NCBI GenBank assembly: GCA_028865305.1
Contig: JAGWKM010000001.1
Span: 1-64,000 of the forward strand
Direction: 5' to 3'
DNA: 64,000 nucleotides
From: Patescibacteria group bacterium
Lineage (GTDB): Bacteria; Patescibacteriota; Minisyncoccia; UBA6257; 2-01-FULL-56-20
Position 1 is the stretch's first letter. The number at the start of each line of letters is the position of its first letter. The position numbers and the translations under genes were made by a program. This document shows positions 1-8,082 of this stretch, piece by piece. Below the pieces are notes generated by a model. The model saw nothing but the letters and a program-made list of their open reading frames with translations. It searched no databases and was not told the origin of the DNA.

Positions 1-1
1 A

Positions 2-229
2 TGTTTGCCGCCAAACATCCATATTTCTTCAGGCTATTACGAATTATATTGTTTGCCGCCAAACATCATTTTTTTGCAATTTCAAGTGTTTGCCGCCAAA
101 CATCTCCTTTCTTATATTTATATGTTTGCCGCCAAACATCCATATTTCTTCAGGCTATTACGAATTATATTGTTTGCCGCCAAACATCCGTTTATTTTTT
201 TCTTAAATATATTGTTTGCCGCCAAACAT
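2..229. repeat. Array of six 17-bp semi-palindromic repeats
   Basis: The unit TGTTTGCCGCCAAACAT occurs at 2-18, 50-66, 87-103, 123-139, 171-187 and 213-229, all identical. It is a 6-bp inverted repeat (TGTTTG/CAAACA) around CCGC. Spacers are 20-31 bp and AT-rich, and the spacer after copy 1 is identical to the one after copy 4, which points to segmental duplication. A seventh identical copy lies inside the following gene at 526-542. The array may continue to the left of the window. Confidence 0.9.
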
Positions 230-266
230 CGTCCTTAATTATTAATATGAAATTCTAAACAAATCG

Positions 267-650
267 ATGAATTCTAATTTAGAGGTTGGTAATATCGGTG
301 AAGATTTGGCTTGTAAATATCTGATTAGCCATAAGTTTAAAATTCTTTTTAGAAATTTTAAGGAGAAATTTGATGAAATTGATATAATTTCTAAATCTTC
401 TGATAGAACACTTGTTTTCGTTGAGGTAAAAACTCTGCGTGGATTTCAAGATGGTTCTCTTGGTCTTATTCCTGAAGACCAATTAACTTTTCAAAAATTT
501 CATAAAATCAGTCGTGCTTGCGCATTGTTTGCCGCCAAACATTCTAATTTGATAAATCCGAAAAAAGGCTGGCGCATAGACCTCATAGCAATCAATCTAG
601 GGGAAGATAGAACCAATTTTCAAATCAGACATTATGAGAATGTTTTGTAA
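267..650 (+). CDS. yraN: YraN/UPF0102 family endonuclease-like protein
   Basis: This 127-residue protein matches the UPF0102 (YraN) family in length and motif order. It has GEDLACKYL near residue 11, then FDEIDII and FVEVKT, the Asp and Glu-x-Lys pattern of the restriction-endonuclease-like fold, and a C-terminal WRIDLIAI followed by IRHYENVL. The family's precise role is unsettled and is generally linked to DNA processing. The start ATG at 267 is the first in frame before the family core. An exact copy of the upstream 17-bp repeat lies inside the gene (526-542) and encodes Phe-Ala-Ala-Lys-His, where the family usually has a similar helix. The gene is AT-rich compared with the genes downstream. 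Confidence 0.88.
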   Translation: MNSNLEVGNIGEDLACKYLISHKFKILFRNFKEKFDEIDIISKSSDRTLVFVEVKTLRGFQDGSLGLIPEDQLTFQKFHKISRACALFAAKHSNLINPKKGWRIDLIAINLGEDRTNFQIRHYENVL

Positions 651-673
651 TATTATTCATATTCTTGGTATAT

Positions 674-702
674 TTGACAAAATAACTATATTATGCTAAT
701 GT
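674..702 (+). promoter_or_regulatory. Sigma70-type promoter for the DHH-like gene
   Basis: TTGACA (674-679), a 17-bp spacer and TAATGT (697-702) lie just before the ATG at 710. The predicted transcript would start within a few bases of the start codon, so the mRNA is essentially leaderless. Confidence 0.65.
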
Positions 703-709
703 AAGATCA

Positions 710-1687
710 ATGTCAGAATCAACTTCAAAACCATGGAAGATCGTACTTCTCCCGCGCCTGCAAATGGATGCTATTGTTTCCTGTTTTTTTCTGAAATACT
801 TCGGGGTTGAAAAATTTCCCGGCATTGAATATGCCGAATATCTTTTTTGGAATAGTATTCCGGAAGGGAAAGATGCGGAAGTTCTTGAGGAAGAGGGTTA
901 TATTCTTATCGATCTCGGCGGTGGCAGGTTCGATCATCATGGTTCCATTGGCAGTGCCAATGAGAAATGCGTCTCAGAATTGGTTGCCGAATATCTTGGA
1001 ATTGAAAACGATAAGGCACTAAAAAAAATACTCGCCTTTATTCGTCGCGATGATTTGACGGGGAGGGGAATTATCTCGGAAGATCCGCTTGATCGCGCAT
1101 TCGGATTGCCTGGTTTAGTTACTAGCTTGAGCCGGATGCTTCCCGATGATCAAGAAGCTGTGCTTCGTATGGTCATGCCCTTTTTTCTCGCCCATTACTA
1201 CGAACAGAAGAAACGTACAGAGGATTTTCCCGAAGAGTACGAAACGAAATTGAAGAACGGGCAAGCGCGTCGCTCAAGGATCCCTTCAATGCGCGGTCCG
1301 ATCAATTTGGTCGTAATCGAAACGGATGAAATTGGAATGGCGGGTTTTCTTCGCAATTATCCCAAGATCAATGCGCACATTGTAATTCAAAAAGCTATTT
1401 CCGGGCACGTTAATATTATCACCCGTCGCGGCAATGATATTGATTTGTCGGAAATTGCAAGACTCTTAAGAAAGGCCGAGCTCCGTACTAAAGACAATCC
1501 TCCATTTATTACTGAAGCTGATTTGTCGAAACCGGGCAAAATTCCTGGAGTTGAAGAATGGTTCTTTGACAACAAAGCCATTACGCTTCAAAATGGCGGT
1601 GTCCGACCGCAAGGAGTTCCGGCAACAAGTCTCTCTCTCGATGAAATCGAAAAAATTGTGAAGGAGGCAGTTCTGATCAAGCTGTAA
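710..1687 (+). CDS. DHH-type phosphoesterase-like protein (MYG1-like N-terminus)
   Basis: A 325-residue protein. LIDLGGGRFDHHGS (DHH at residues 75-77) resembles the metal-binding strand of DHH phosphoesterases and of the MYG1/UPF0160 family, where a VDVGG...DHH pattern is typical. An N-terminal segment ending in MDAIVSCFFLKYFG fits the first strand and helix of such a fold. The C-terminus has a glycine-rich LQNGGVRPQGVPATS segment that could correspond to a DHHA1-like substrate loop. A phosphodiesterase or exonuclease activity is possible but is an inference. The next gene is a diverged paralogue that lacks DHH. Codon use is more AT-rich than in that paralogue. Confidence 0.6.
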   Translation: MSESTSKPWKIVLLPRLQMDAIVSCFFLKYFGVEKFPGIEYAEYLFWNSIPEGKDAEVLEEEGYILIDLGGGRFDHHGSIGSANEKCVSELVAEYLGIENDKALKKILAFIRRDDLTGRGIISEDPLDRAFGLPGLVTSLSRMLPDDQEAVLRMVMPFFLAHYYEQKKRTEDFPEEYETKLKNGQARRSRIPSMRGPINLVVIETDEIGMAGFLRNYPKINAHIVIQKAISGHVNIITRRGNDIDLSEIARLLRKAELRTKDNPPFITEADLSKPGKIPGVEEWFFDNKAITLQNGGVRPQGVPATSLSLDEIEKIVKEAVLIKL

Positions 1688-1834
1688 CGCCCATCGATAC
1701 GAAACGTCGCGTCATTTCGCATTGATAGGCGTGGCAGGTTGGCTGTCACCAGTTCTTTCCGGAAGGAAAGAGAGCCGCAACTTAACAGAGCCGTACTTTC
1801 GCGGAAGCGAGAGAACTTCAAATAAGGAGAGAAG

Positions 1835-2908
1835 ATGTCCGCACCGACGTTGAAGCCTGTAAAGGCCGTGGTTTTGCCAAATCATCCTACGATCGACAAG
1901 CTGATTGCGCTCTGGCGCGTCAAGCACGATCTACAGAAGAATTACCGTTTCCGCCTCGCTTTTTGCGATGTGAATGTCCCTACCCCGGAGCACTACCGGC
2001 AATGGAACGCACTCTGCAGTCCGGGCGTGGACGGACCCTATCTCCTTGATGTGGGAGAGAAGAAGTATCACATCACCGCTGGATCTGCTTCGGCAGTCGA
2101 GAAGATGGCCTCGCCGACCCAGCAGGCGCGTACCTGGAATATGCTGGCCGAGTTGGCCAGCAAGAACAACCAGAACGCGTTTCTGAAAAGCCTCCCGAAT
2201 TCTATCGTGAAGGTGTTGCGTGAACTCTACGAAGTGGCATCTTCGCAGGAGGTGGTGATAGATCACGCTATGGAGGTGATAGATGGATTCTTCCTTCGGC
2301 GGAACGGCCGAAACTGGGAGGATCTGTTCATCAATCCGGAGTTCGAGGAAATCCGCAAACTGTGGGAAGGTTTCAATATCGACGAATGCGAGGTGAAACC
2401 ATTCACATTGCAGTTGTACTTTCGCCAGCTTTTCTTGGCTGGTAGAAGCCCGAACGAAATCAGCGAAAAAATCGGATGGTGGCTCCGGAAGCGGGATCAG
2501 GTCAGGGCTGCACGCGTTAAGGCCGAAAAGAAGGCGTATAAGACGACACTCTTCTCGGTAGACAATAGGCCCTGCATTCTCGCAGAAGTCAAAGATGTGT
2601 TCGAGGGCCAGGCTGCCTTCAGGCGTTTTGTCGGTTCCGGTAAATTTGCCATCGGAATCGTTCGGAACACTCGATTGGGGCATGTTACAATCCAGGCTTC
2701 GGCACGGCATTACTACGGTGTTAACTTCGACGCCTTGGCTAATGCGCTTGCCGTTTTGGAACCCGGGCTCTGGTATTACGAGACCCGGTTCGCGTCTGGG
2801 CCGATCCTGATGAACGGATCTCCGCAGTATACCGGCGTCCGGCGTACATCACTTTCCGACGATATGCTCATTTATCAAATATCCCATCTCGTTGATTTTT
2901 CCAAGTAG
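1835..2908 (+). CDS. Diverged paralogue of the DHH-like protein, catalytic motif lost
   Basis: A 357-residue protein I cannot assign by itself, but it aligns by eye with the product of the preceding gene along its length. YLLDVGEKKYHITAGSAS (from residue 69) sits where the neighbour has LIDLGGGRFDHHGSIGSA, so the DHH triad is replaced by HIT. The segment with GHVTIQASARH matches GHVNIITRRGN, and ILMNGSPQYTGVRRTSLS matches ITLQNGGVRPQGVPATSLS. A clear Shine-Dalgarno (AAGGAGAG) precedes ATG 1835 after a ~147-nt leader. An enzymatically inactive partner or regulator of the first protein is plausible. A rho-independent terminator follows. Confidence 0.6.
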   Translation: MSAPTLKPVKAVVLPNHPTIDKLIALWRVKHDLQKNYRFRLAFCDVNVPTPEHYRQWNALCSPGVDGPYLLDVGEKKYHITAGSASAVEKMASPTQQARTWNMLAELASKNNQNAFLKSLPNSIVKVLRELYEVASSQEVVIDHAMEVIDGFFLRRNGRNWEDLFINPEFEEIRKLWEGFNIDECEVKPFTLQLYFRQLFLAGRSPNEISEKIGWWLRKRDQVRAARVKAEKKAYKTTLFSVDNRPCILAEVKDVFEGQAAFRRFVGSGKFAIGIVRNTRLGHVTIQASARHYYGVNFDALANALAVLEPGLWYYETRFASGPILMNGSPQYTGVRRTSLSDDMLIYQISHLVDFSK

Positions 2909-2930
2909 TTCCTTGCCTTTAGCGGCTTTC

Positions 2931-2958
2931 GCCCGGGTTTCGCCCCGGGCTTCTTTTT
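2931..2958 (+). terminator. Rho-independent terminator
   Basis: A 7-bp stem GCCCGGG/CCCGGGC with a 6-nt loop (2931-2950) is followed by a T-rich tract (2951-2958). It ends transcription of the DHH-like gene pair. Confidence 0.85.
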
Positions 2959-2966
2959 ATCGTCTT

Positions 2967-3830
2967 CTAGCCAATAGCTTGGAATCGCTTTGAAACAATT
3001 TGTATCGGCGTCCGCAAAGCAATGCCCAGGTGAAGCCGTTCGTGATTGTAGTATCGCAGATATTTCCGGAGGGCGCAATTGATCTTCCGGACATCGGCGG
3101 GCATGGCATCAACGCACTCTTCTTGAAGCGTGCGGTTGAACCGTTCGATGTGTGCGTTGTCGTTGGGTTTCCCGATCAGTGTATAGCGGTGCTTCTTTCG
3201 TACCTGGGCCACGAACCATCGCCCGAACTCCGGACCATGGTCCGATTGAAGCATGACGAAATGGAATGGCGCGTTGCGCTGCGCTTCCGCAATGAACCGC
3301 AGCGTCGTCCTGCCGTTCATCCGGGCATATGCCCTAGCGTATGCCCATCGCGAGCAGACATCGAGGAGCACGAAAATGTACAGCCTCTTTTTATCATCGA
3401 TCATCCGGTGGATGGTATCAATTTGCACGAGATCGCCTGGTTTTTCAACGATTGGCCGCGGTACCGGCGGATGATACCGCTTCCACGGGCTGCGCTTTTT
3501 CATGAGCCCCGCCCGGTCGATCGTGCGGCGCACCGAGTTCAACGAGACCGTGATCTCTTGGTTCGCCAGCTCTTGATACACGACTTCGCTCGTGCGTTTC
3601 GTCCGTTCCCGGATCGCAATGATCTTCTCAATGATGCCCCGCTGCAATTGTTTCGGATGATGGTGCGGGCGGGAGGATCGGGTCGGGATGCGCCACCAAC
3701 CGCCCGTTGGGTCCTTGGCACACCATTTCACGATGGCGCTCTGGGTGAAGCCGAAGTGGCGCGCGACCTTTCTAGTGCTCCATCCCCGATACTTCACGAG
3801 CCGTACCGCCTCCATGCGGATCTTCGGCAT
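2967..3830 (-). CDS. IS481-family DDE transposase
   Basis: The N-terminus is a helix-turn-helix (VRLVKYRGWSTRKVARHFG). An rve integrase core follows with the acidic triad in VQIDTIH, LQSDHGPEF and AHIERFN, the last two about 32 residues apart. The usual IS481/IS3 ending of a YNHERLH-like motif (YYNHERLHLGI) is present. I take ATG 3830 as the start (287 residues). An in-frame TTG at 3887 inside the inverted repeat would add 19 residues. The reading frame runs through the other inverted repeat, and its TAG (2967-2969) lies just outside that repeat, so stop codon and C-terminus depend on the element edge. The gene appears intact. Confidence 0.88.
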   Translation of the reverse strand: MPKIRMEAVRLVKYRGWSTRKVARHFGFTQSAIVKWCAKDPTGGWWRIPTRSSRPHHHPKQLQRGIIEKIIAIRERTKRTSEVVYQELANQEITVSLNSVRRTIDRAGLMKKRSPWKRYHPPVPRPIVEKPGDLVQIDTIHRMIDDKKRLYIFVLLDVCSRWAYARAYARMNGRTTLRFIAEAQRNAPFHFVMLQSDHGPEFGRWFVAQVRKKHRYTLIGKPNDNAHIERFNRTLQEECVDAMPADVRKINCALRKYLRYYNHERLHLGIALRTPIQIVSKRFQAIG

Positions 3831-3895
3831 CTGAGGGTTATTGGTGTACCTGGCTTGGATTGTCCCTTTTTCGGGAGGTGATTCCAAGCTATTGG
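2971..3895 (-). mobile_element. IS481-like insertion sequence
   Basis: The element is bounded by perfect 16-bp inverted repeats CCAATAGCTTGGAATC at 2971-2986 and (reverse complement) 3880-3895. It contains one transposase gene on the minus strand. No target-site duplication is visible next to these repeats, so the true ends may lie a few bases outside. It sits between the terminator of the DHH-like genes and the promoter of the next transcription unit, so it probably disrupts nothing. Confidence 0.85.
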
Positions 3896-3910
3896 GATAT
3901 TACGTTTTAT

Positions 3911-3938
3911 TTGACATTTAGAAATTCGGTGTTATTCT
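3911..3938 (+). promoter_or_regulatory. Promoter for the 3995-5508 operon
   Basis: TTGACA (3911-3916), a 16-bp spacer and TATTCT (3933-3938) lie 15 bp beyond the insertion-sequence end. The transcript leader would contain a hairpin, ATTCACG/CGTGAAT, at 3952-3970 before the Shine-Dalgarno. Confidence 0.6.
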
Positions 3939-3994
3939 TTTGCTAGTCCGAATTCACGGTCTTCGTGAATCGAAATAATAAAAAAGGAGACGTT

Positions 3995-5005
3995 ATGTCC
4001 GCGATTACAAAGGATAACACTGATTTTGGGGAGAAGCTTTTTACGGCTACGGGCAATCTCGCAGTAATGTCGCGGCGGGAGGATGTCATCACAGAAGAAT
4101 CTCAGGAGGTTCTGCCGGATATCAGCGCCCTTCCATCTGCAAATCCGGAAATCCTGCGCAATGCCAAGAGCGAAGCCGAACGCAAGAAACAATGGGCTCA
4201 TGCGGCCGGTGCTCGACTCCTTGAGCTCGAGCAGGAATTCAATGCTCTGCAAAAGGCATCGGAGAACGACCCTGATATCGCCGATCTTGCGCCGGCCTTC
4301 AAACAGCGATTCGAGGAGCTGGAGAAGGCTATTGCTACGATCGGTTCAGTCGGGGAAGAGCTGCGGAAACACGTTCAATTTGCAAAACTTATCGAAGAAA
4401 TCCGTCGGTGTCCCAACACCCTCGCCGCACTCACCGAAGTTTTCGGCCGGGCTTTGGAAACGGGATGGTTGTATTTAGCAACAGAAAAAGAAATCGATGC
4501 TTCCCGCGCCGAGGGTAGGTGGCCGGGCGGGACGTTTGTTTTTCAGGGCAAGGTTTACTTTCGGGCGGTGCGCCCTGGCAAACCAATGATCTACCCTGCG
4601 CGCACGAGATTCGAAAAAGAAATGCGCCAACTGCAAAGCAGAGTCATTGCTTCTGCCTGGAAACAGAGGATAGCTTCCATGCGGGAGCAGGCTACTTGCG
4701 AGTGTTCCGATCTGATGAGGGGCAAGAAGGGGAAGTATTATTTCGTCGGCCCAAATCCGGATGATCACGTGCTCCTGGAGATCAGTGAGGAAAGCGACAA
4801 TTATCACCGGTTCGTTCGGGTGGTCGGTGTCGTTGACGCCCTTGGTTCGTTCGCCTGGATGAAAGCCGGTGGTTTGCGACAGTCCATTCCGCTTTCCTGG
4901 ATTCAAAACGGAAAGATTATTTCGGAGCGGCGCTTGGAAGAACGGGATTTTGCCAGAGCGTTGAGCCTGGTTCGTAAGATCCGTGATTTCGCGAAACTCC
5001 GGTAG
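3995..5005 (+). CDS. Unknown protein with N-terminal coiled-coil region
   Basis: A 336-residue protein I do not recognise. The start ATG 3995 has a strong Shine-Dalgarno (AAAAAGGAGA at 3981-3990); the GTG at 3965 has none. Residues ~60-140 are rich in Glu, Lys, Ala and Leu with heptad-like spacing (LLELEQEFNALQKASE), suggesting a coiled coil. The C-terminal half is mixed alpha/beta with GKKGKYYFVGPNPDDHVLLEIS and a closing basic helix. There are no membrane segments or signal peptide. It is followed after 14 nt by the NYN-domain gene and is presumably co-transcribed with it. Codon use is GC-richer than in the first two genes of the window. Confidence 0.75.
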   Translation: MSAITKDNTDFGEKLFTATGNLAVMSRREDVITEESQEVLPDISALPSANPEILRNAKSEAERKKQWAHAAGARLLELEQEFNALQKASENDPDIADLAPAFKQRFEELEKAIATIGSVGEELRKHVQFAKLIEEIRRCPNTLAALTEVFGRALETGWLYLATEKEIDASRAEGRWPGGTFVFQGKVYFRAVRPGKPMIYPARTRFEKEMRQLQSRVIASAWKQRIASMREQATCECSDLMRGKKGKYYFVGPNPDDHVLLEISEESDNYHRFVRVVGVVDALGSFAWMKAGGLRQSIPLSWIQNGKIISERRLEERDFARALSLVRKIRDFAKLR

Positions 5006-5019
5006 AAAGGTGAGCTGGT

Positions 5020-5508
5020 ATGCCCGATACTGACCAAATTCAACCGAGGCTGAAGGTAGTCGCCCAAATAGATTATGAGAACATCGTGCGGGATGCCTTG
5101 GTCCAGGGGTGCTTGGTTGATTTCGAAAAACTGGCACAGCTTTGCCGAGAGTTCGGCGATCTCCTGACCGCCTATCTCTACGTCCCCAAACATAATTCAT
5201 ATGACTCCTGGCTTGATAATGCCCATCAGCAGGGGTTCATCACGGTGGCAGTTCCTCTGCCCGCTAACCCGGCACGCCCGAAACAACATGAGAACGCTGA
5301 TTCTATCATGATCAGTCATGGCCGCAACCTGGTCGAGCAGGGATTGGATGTTCTAGTTATTGTGACGCATGATGCTGATTTCCTCGACCTCGCGAACTTC
5401 GCAAGGAATCATGGAAAGCAGGTGGTGCTGGTGGCGGGAGATAAGGTCTCTCGAGTACTGGTTCGCGCGGTTGACACAATCCTCTCGCTACCCACCAAAT
5501 CTCCTTAG
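5020..5508 (+). CDS. NYN-domain (LabA/DUF88-like) putative ribonuclease
   Basis: This 162-residue protein has the acidic constellation of the NYN subgroup of PIN-like nucleases: QIDYENI (Asp18, Asn21), a central NADSIMISH, and VTHDADFLDLANFARNHGKQVVLV, which resembles the LabA S-G-D-x-D-F strand-helix. NYN proteins are metal-dependent RNA nucleases or RNA-processing factors. The substrate here is unknown. It lies 14 nt after the unknown coiled-coil gene, with Shine-Dalgarno AAAGGTGAG before ATG 5020, and is followed by a terminator, so the two form a dicistronic unit. Function in RNA decay or host defence is inference only. Confidence 0.82.
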   Translation: MPDTDQIQPRLKVVAQIDYENIVRDALVQGCLVDFEKLAQLCREFGDLLTAYLYVPKHNSYDSWLDNAHQQGFITVAVPLPANPARPKQHENADSIMISHGRNLVEQGLDVLVIVTHDADFLDLANFARNHGKQVVLVAGDKVSRVLVRAVDTILSLPTKSP

Positions 5509-5523
5509 CAGGTTCTTTGTCTT

Positions 5524-5551
5524 GCCCCGAATCCTTTCGGGGCCTTTTTTG
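5524..5551 (+). terminator. Rho-independent terminator
   Basis: GCCCCGA, a short loop and TCGGGGC are followed by a run of T (to 5551), directly after the NYN gene. Confidence 0.85.
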
Positions 5552-5645
5552 TTCTCGGCTCATGACACTTTCATGAGTGCCGGTCGTATAATTGGAGTAT
5601 CGAGTTGCTTTATACTTTATACTTTATACCTTATACTTTTAATCA

Positions 5646-7475
5646 ATGTCCAACTTTACTAAGAATATCGTCTGGGCGGTGGTGACCTTGATCGTCATCT
5701 CGCTTCTGTTTTCCTTATTTGTCGGTACAGGCAAGCAACCCGAAAACTTGAGCTTGAGCCAGTTGGCGACGGATATCAACGCGGGCCAGGTTTCTAAGAT
5801 CGTGGTAAACGGAAATGATCTCGCAATAACTTTGAAGGATGGCACGAACGCGGTTTCGCAAAAGGAAGCGGAGTCGGGACTTACGGATTCATTGAAAAAT
5901 TTTGGCGTAGATCCGACGCAGCTGCAGAACGTTAACGTGGAAATCCAGAGCCAGTCGGGGTGGCAGTTTTGGGCTGATCTCTTGGCGCCGTCGATTTTGA
6001 CGTTGCTCATCTTCGGCCTTTTCCTTTGGTATATGTTCCGCCAGGCGCGCACAGGCGTGAATCAAGCATTCAGTTTCGGCCGTTCGAATCTGCGGTTATC
6101 GACTTTCAAGGATAAGGTCATGTTTAAAGATGTCGCTGGGCTGCGGGAAGCAAAGGAAGAGCTGATTGAGGTCGTTGATTTTCTTAAAAATCCGAAGAAA
6201 TTTTTGGATCTCGGCGCCCGGATTCCGCGAGGCATTTTGTTAATGGGGCCGCCAGGGACCGGTAAAACCCTGGTTGCGCGGGCGATTGCGGGCGAGAGCA
6301 ATGTGCCGTTCTTCTATATTTCCGCTTCGGAATTCGTTGAAATGTTTGTCGGTGTTGGCGCGAGCCGGACGCGCGACGCTTTTATGACGGCGAAACGCGC
6401 GGCTCCTTCTATATTATTCGTTGATGAAATTGATGCGGTCGGACGCCAGCGCGGCGCGGGTCTCGGCGGCGGCAATGATGAACGGGAGCAGACCTTGAAT
6501 CAGATTTTGGTGGAAATGGATGGTTTTGACCGTGATACGCGCGTCATCGTCCTTGCGGCCACGAACCGGCCGGACATTTTGGATCCCGCCTTGATGCGCC
6601 CGGGCCGTTTCGACCGGCGCGTGGTGCTTGATTTGCCCGATTTGAGCGACCGGGAGGCAATATTGAAGATTCATGCCCAGGGGAAAATTTTAGACAAGAA
6701 TATCGATTTGCATCGGGTGGCAATGCGTACGCCGGGTTTTTCGGGCGCCGATTTGGCAAATCTCATGAATGAGGCGGCGCTTATTACCGCACGGCGGGAT
6801 AAATCGAGTATTGGCCAAGCAGAACTCTTTGAGGCCGCGGAGAAGGTTATTCTGGGCCCGGAACGCAAGAGCCGCGTCATTTCCCAAAAGGAAAAGGAGA
6901 TTACGGCTTATCATGAGGGCGGGCATGCGCTTGTTGCGGCGTCAGTGAAGGATGCGGACCAGGTTCATAAGGTTTCTATCATAAGCCGCGGGTTTGTCGG
7001 CGGATATACTATGAAACTGCCAGCCGAGGATCAGCACCTAAAGACTAAGCATCAATTTTTGGCCGATTTGGCCATGATGATGGGCGGCTATGCCGCGGAA
7101 AAATTGATTTTCGGCGATGTTTCAACCGGTGCTTCCAACGATTTGCGCGAAGCTTCGGAGTTGGCTCGCCGGCTGGTTACGAAATACGGTATGAGCGATT
7201 TGGGGCCGGTAACATTCGGCAAAACCGAGGAAATGCTGTTTCTTGGCCGCGAGATTTCAACCGAGAAGAATTATTCAGAGCGGGTTGCTTCGGAAATCGA
7301 TGATCAGGTGAAAAAATTTGTGGCGCATGCGTATGAGATTGCCGAAAAAATATTGAAAACTCATAAATCTGCGCTCAAAAAAGTGGCGGAAACCCTCATG
7401 CAGAAGGAAACATTGGAACAAGAAGAATTCTATGGGCTCTTGAAGCCGTTCAAAATCCGCCCGATTCCGGCATAG
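5646..7475 (+). CDS. ftsH: ATP-dependent zinc metalloprotease FtsH
   Basis: This 609-residue membrane AAA protease degrades misfolded and regulatory membrane or cytosolic proteins. It has an N-terminal membrane segment ([19 protein letters not shown]), a periplasmic domain and a second membrane segment near residue 115. The AAA module has Walker A GPPGTGKT (about residue 200), Walker [12 protein letters not shown] and a second region of homology ending RPGRFDRR. The zinc site YHEGGHALV is near residue 421, a legitimate HExxH. Length is typical. The upstream region (5617-5639) has four tandem TTTATAC-like words, the last giving TATACT 8 nt before the ATG, so a near-leaderless transcript is likely. 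Confidence 0.97.
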   Translation: MSNFTKNIVWAVVTLIVISLLFSLFVGTGKQPENLSLSQLATDINAGQVSKIVVNGNDLAITLKDGTNAVSQKEAESGLTDSLKNFGVDPTQLQNVNVEIQSQSGWQFWADLLAPSILTLLIFGLFLWYMFRQARTGVNQAFSFGRSNLRLSTFKDKVMFKDVAGLREAKEELIEVVDFLKNPKKFLDLGARIPRGILLMGPPGTGKTLVARAIAGESNVPFFYISASEFVEMFVGVGASRTRDAFMTAKRAAPSILFVDEIDAVGRQRGAGLGGGNDEREQTLNQILVEMDGFDRDTRVIVLAATNRPDILDPALMRPGRFDRRVVLDLPDLSDREAILKIHAQGKILDKNIDLHRVAMRTPGFSGADLANLMNEAALITARRDKSSIGQAELFEAAEKVILGPERKSRVISQKEKEITAYHEGGHALVAASVKDADQVHKVSIISRGFVGGYTMKLPAEDQHLKTKHQFLADLAMMMGGYAAEKLIFGDVSTGASNDLREASELARRLVTKYGMSDLGPVTFGKTEEMLFLGREISTEKNYSERVASEIDDQVKKFVAHAYEIAEKILKTHKSALKKVAETLMQKETLEQEEFYGLLKPFKIRPIPA

Positions 7476-7551
7476 GGAGAAGTGGGCGCCTGCTTCTTGG
7501 AAGTAGTTTGGTTGGTATATTTTCCGAAGCGGCGCCTGTTTTTATTCTAAA

Positions 7552-8079
7552 TTAAAATTCGACGGTGAATTTTGCTTTTTTGCCTTGTTGGAACGGGTGT
7601 TTTATTTCCCTCATTTCGGTTGCCAAATCAGCGGCATCGATGAATTCTTGGGGAGCTCCGCGGCCGCTCAGGATCAGAATCCGATTTTCCGGGAAATCTT
7701 TTACTGCTTCCAGAACTTCGGCCGGCCTCAAGAGCCCAAGCGAAACGGCTACATTAATTTCGTCCAGGATTATAAGGTGCCATTTCCCGGAATTTTTTTC
7801 TTCAATAAACCCATCCAATGCTTTCCTGGCCGCTTTTTTGTGTTCTTCGAGCGGTATTCGATCGCCCAGAATACCGACAAAACCAAGTCCCATTTTACGG
7901 ATTTGGAATTTATCACTCGAAATTTGAAATTTGCCCGCCAATTCATCCTCGCCGGAGATCCATGGCCCTTTGATAAATTGGATCATTAAAGCCGTTTTGC
8001 CGCGCCCTAAGACCCGGACCATTTGGCCTAGGGAAGCCGTCGTTTTTCCTTTGCCGTTGCCGGTAAAGAGAAGGATCAT
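7552..8079 (-). CDS. cobO: Cob(I)alamin adenosyltransferase, CobO/BtuR-like
   Basis: A 175-residue P-loop protein beginning ILLFTGNGKGKTTASLGQ, the diagnostic Walker A of the CobO/BtuR family. It also has the family motifs IQFIKGPW, a central DEI (LIILDEINVAVSLGLL) and a late ILSGRGAPQEFIDAADLATEM. The known reaction adenosylates reduced corrinoids using ATP. No other cobalamin gene is visible here, so the in vivo substrate is open. The start codon is only 3 nt from the 3' end of tRNA-Ile, with no room for a ribosome-binding site. Confidence 0.9.
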   Translation of the reverse strand: MILLFTGNGKGKTTASLGQMVRVLGRGKTALMIQFIKGPWISGEDELAGKFQISSDKFQIRKMGLGFVGILGDRIPLEEHKKAARKALDGFIEEKNSGKWHLIILDEINVAVSLGLLRPAEVLEAVKDFPENRILILSGRGAPQEFIDAADLATEMREIKHPFQQGKKAKFTVEF

Positions 8080-8082
8080 GAG

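Noticed and set aside
1-258. Repeat array as CRISPR or as a coding gene
   Set aside because: The repeats are only 17 bp, spacers are 20-31 bp and one is duplicated, and there are no cas genes nearby. Open frames through the array just translate the repeat in two frames.
1931-2710. Long minus-strand open frame of 259 codons
   Set aside because: It is the antisense shadow of the 1835-2908 gene, with no Shine-Dalgarno or recognisable motifs; the plus-strand paralogy to the upstream gene decides the strand.
3000-3881. Plus-strand open frame of 293 codons over the IS
   Set aside because: It is antisense to the transposase, which has clear integrase motifs.
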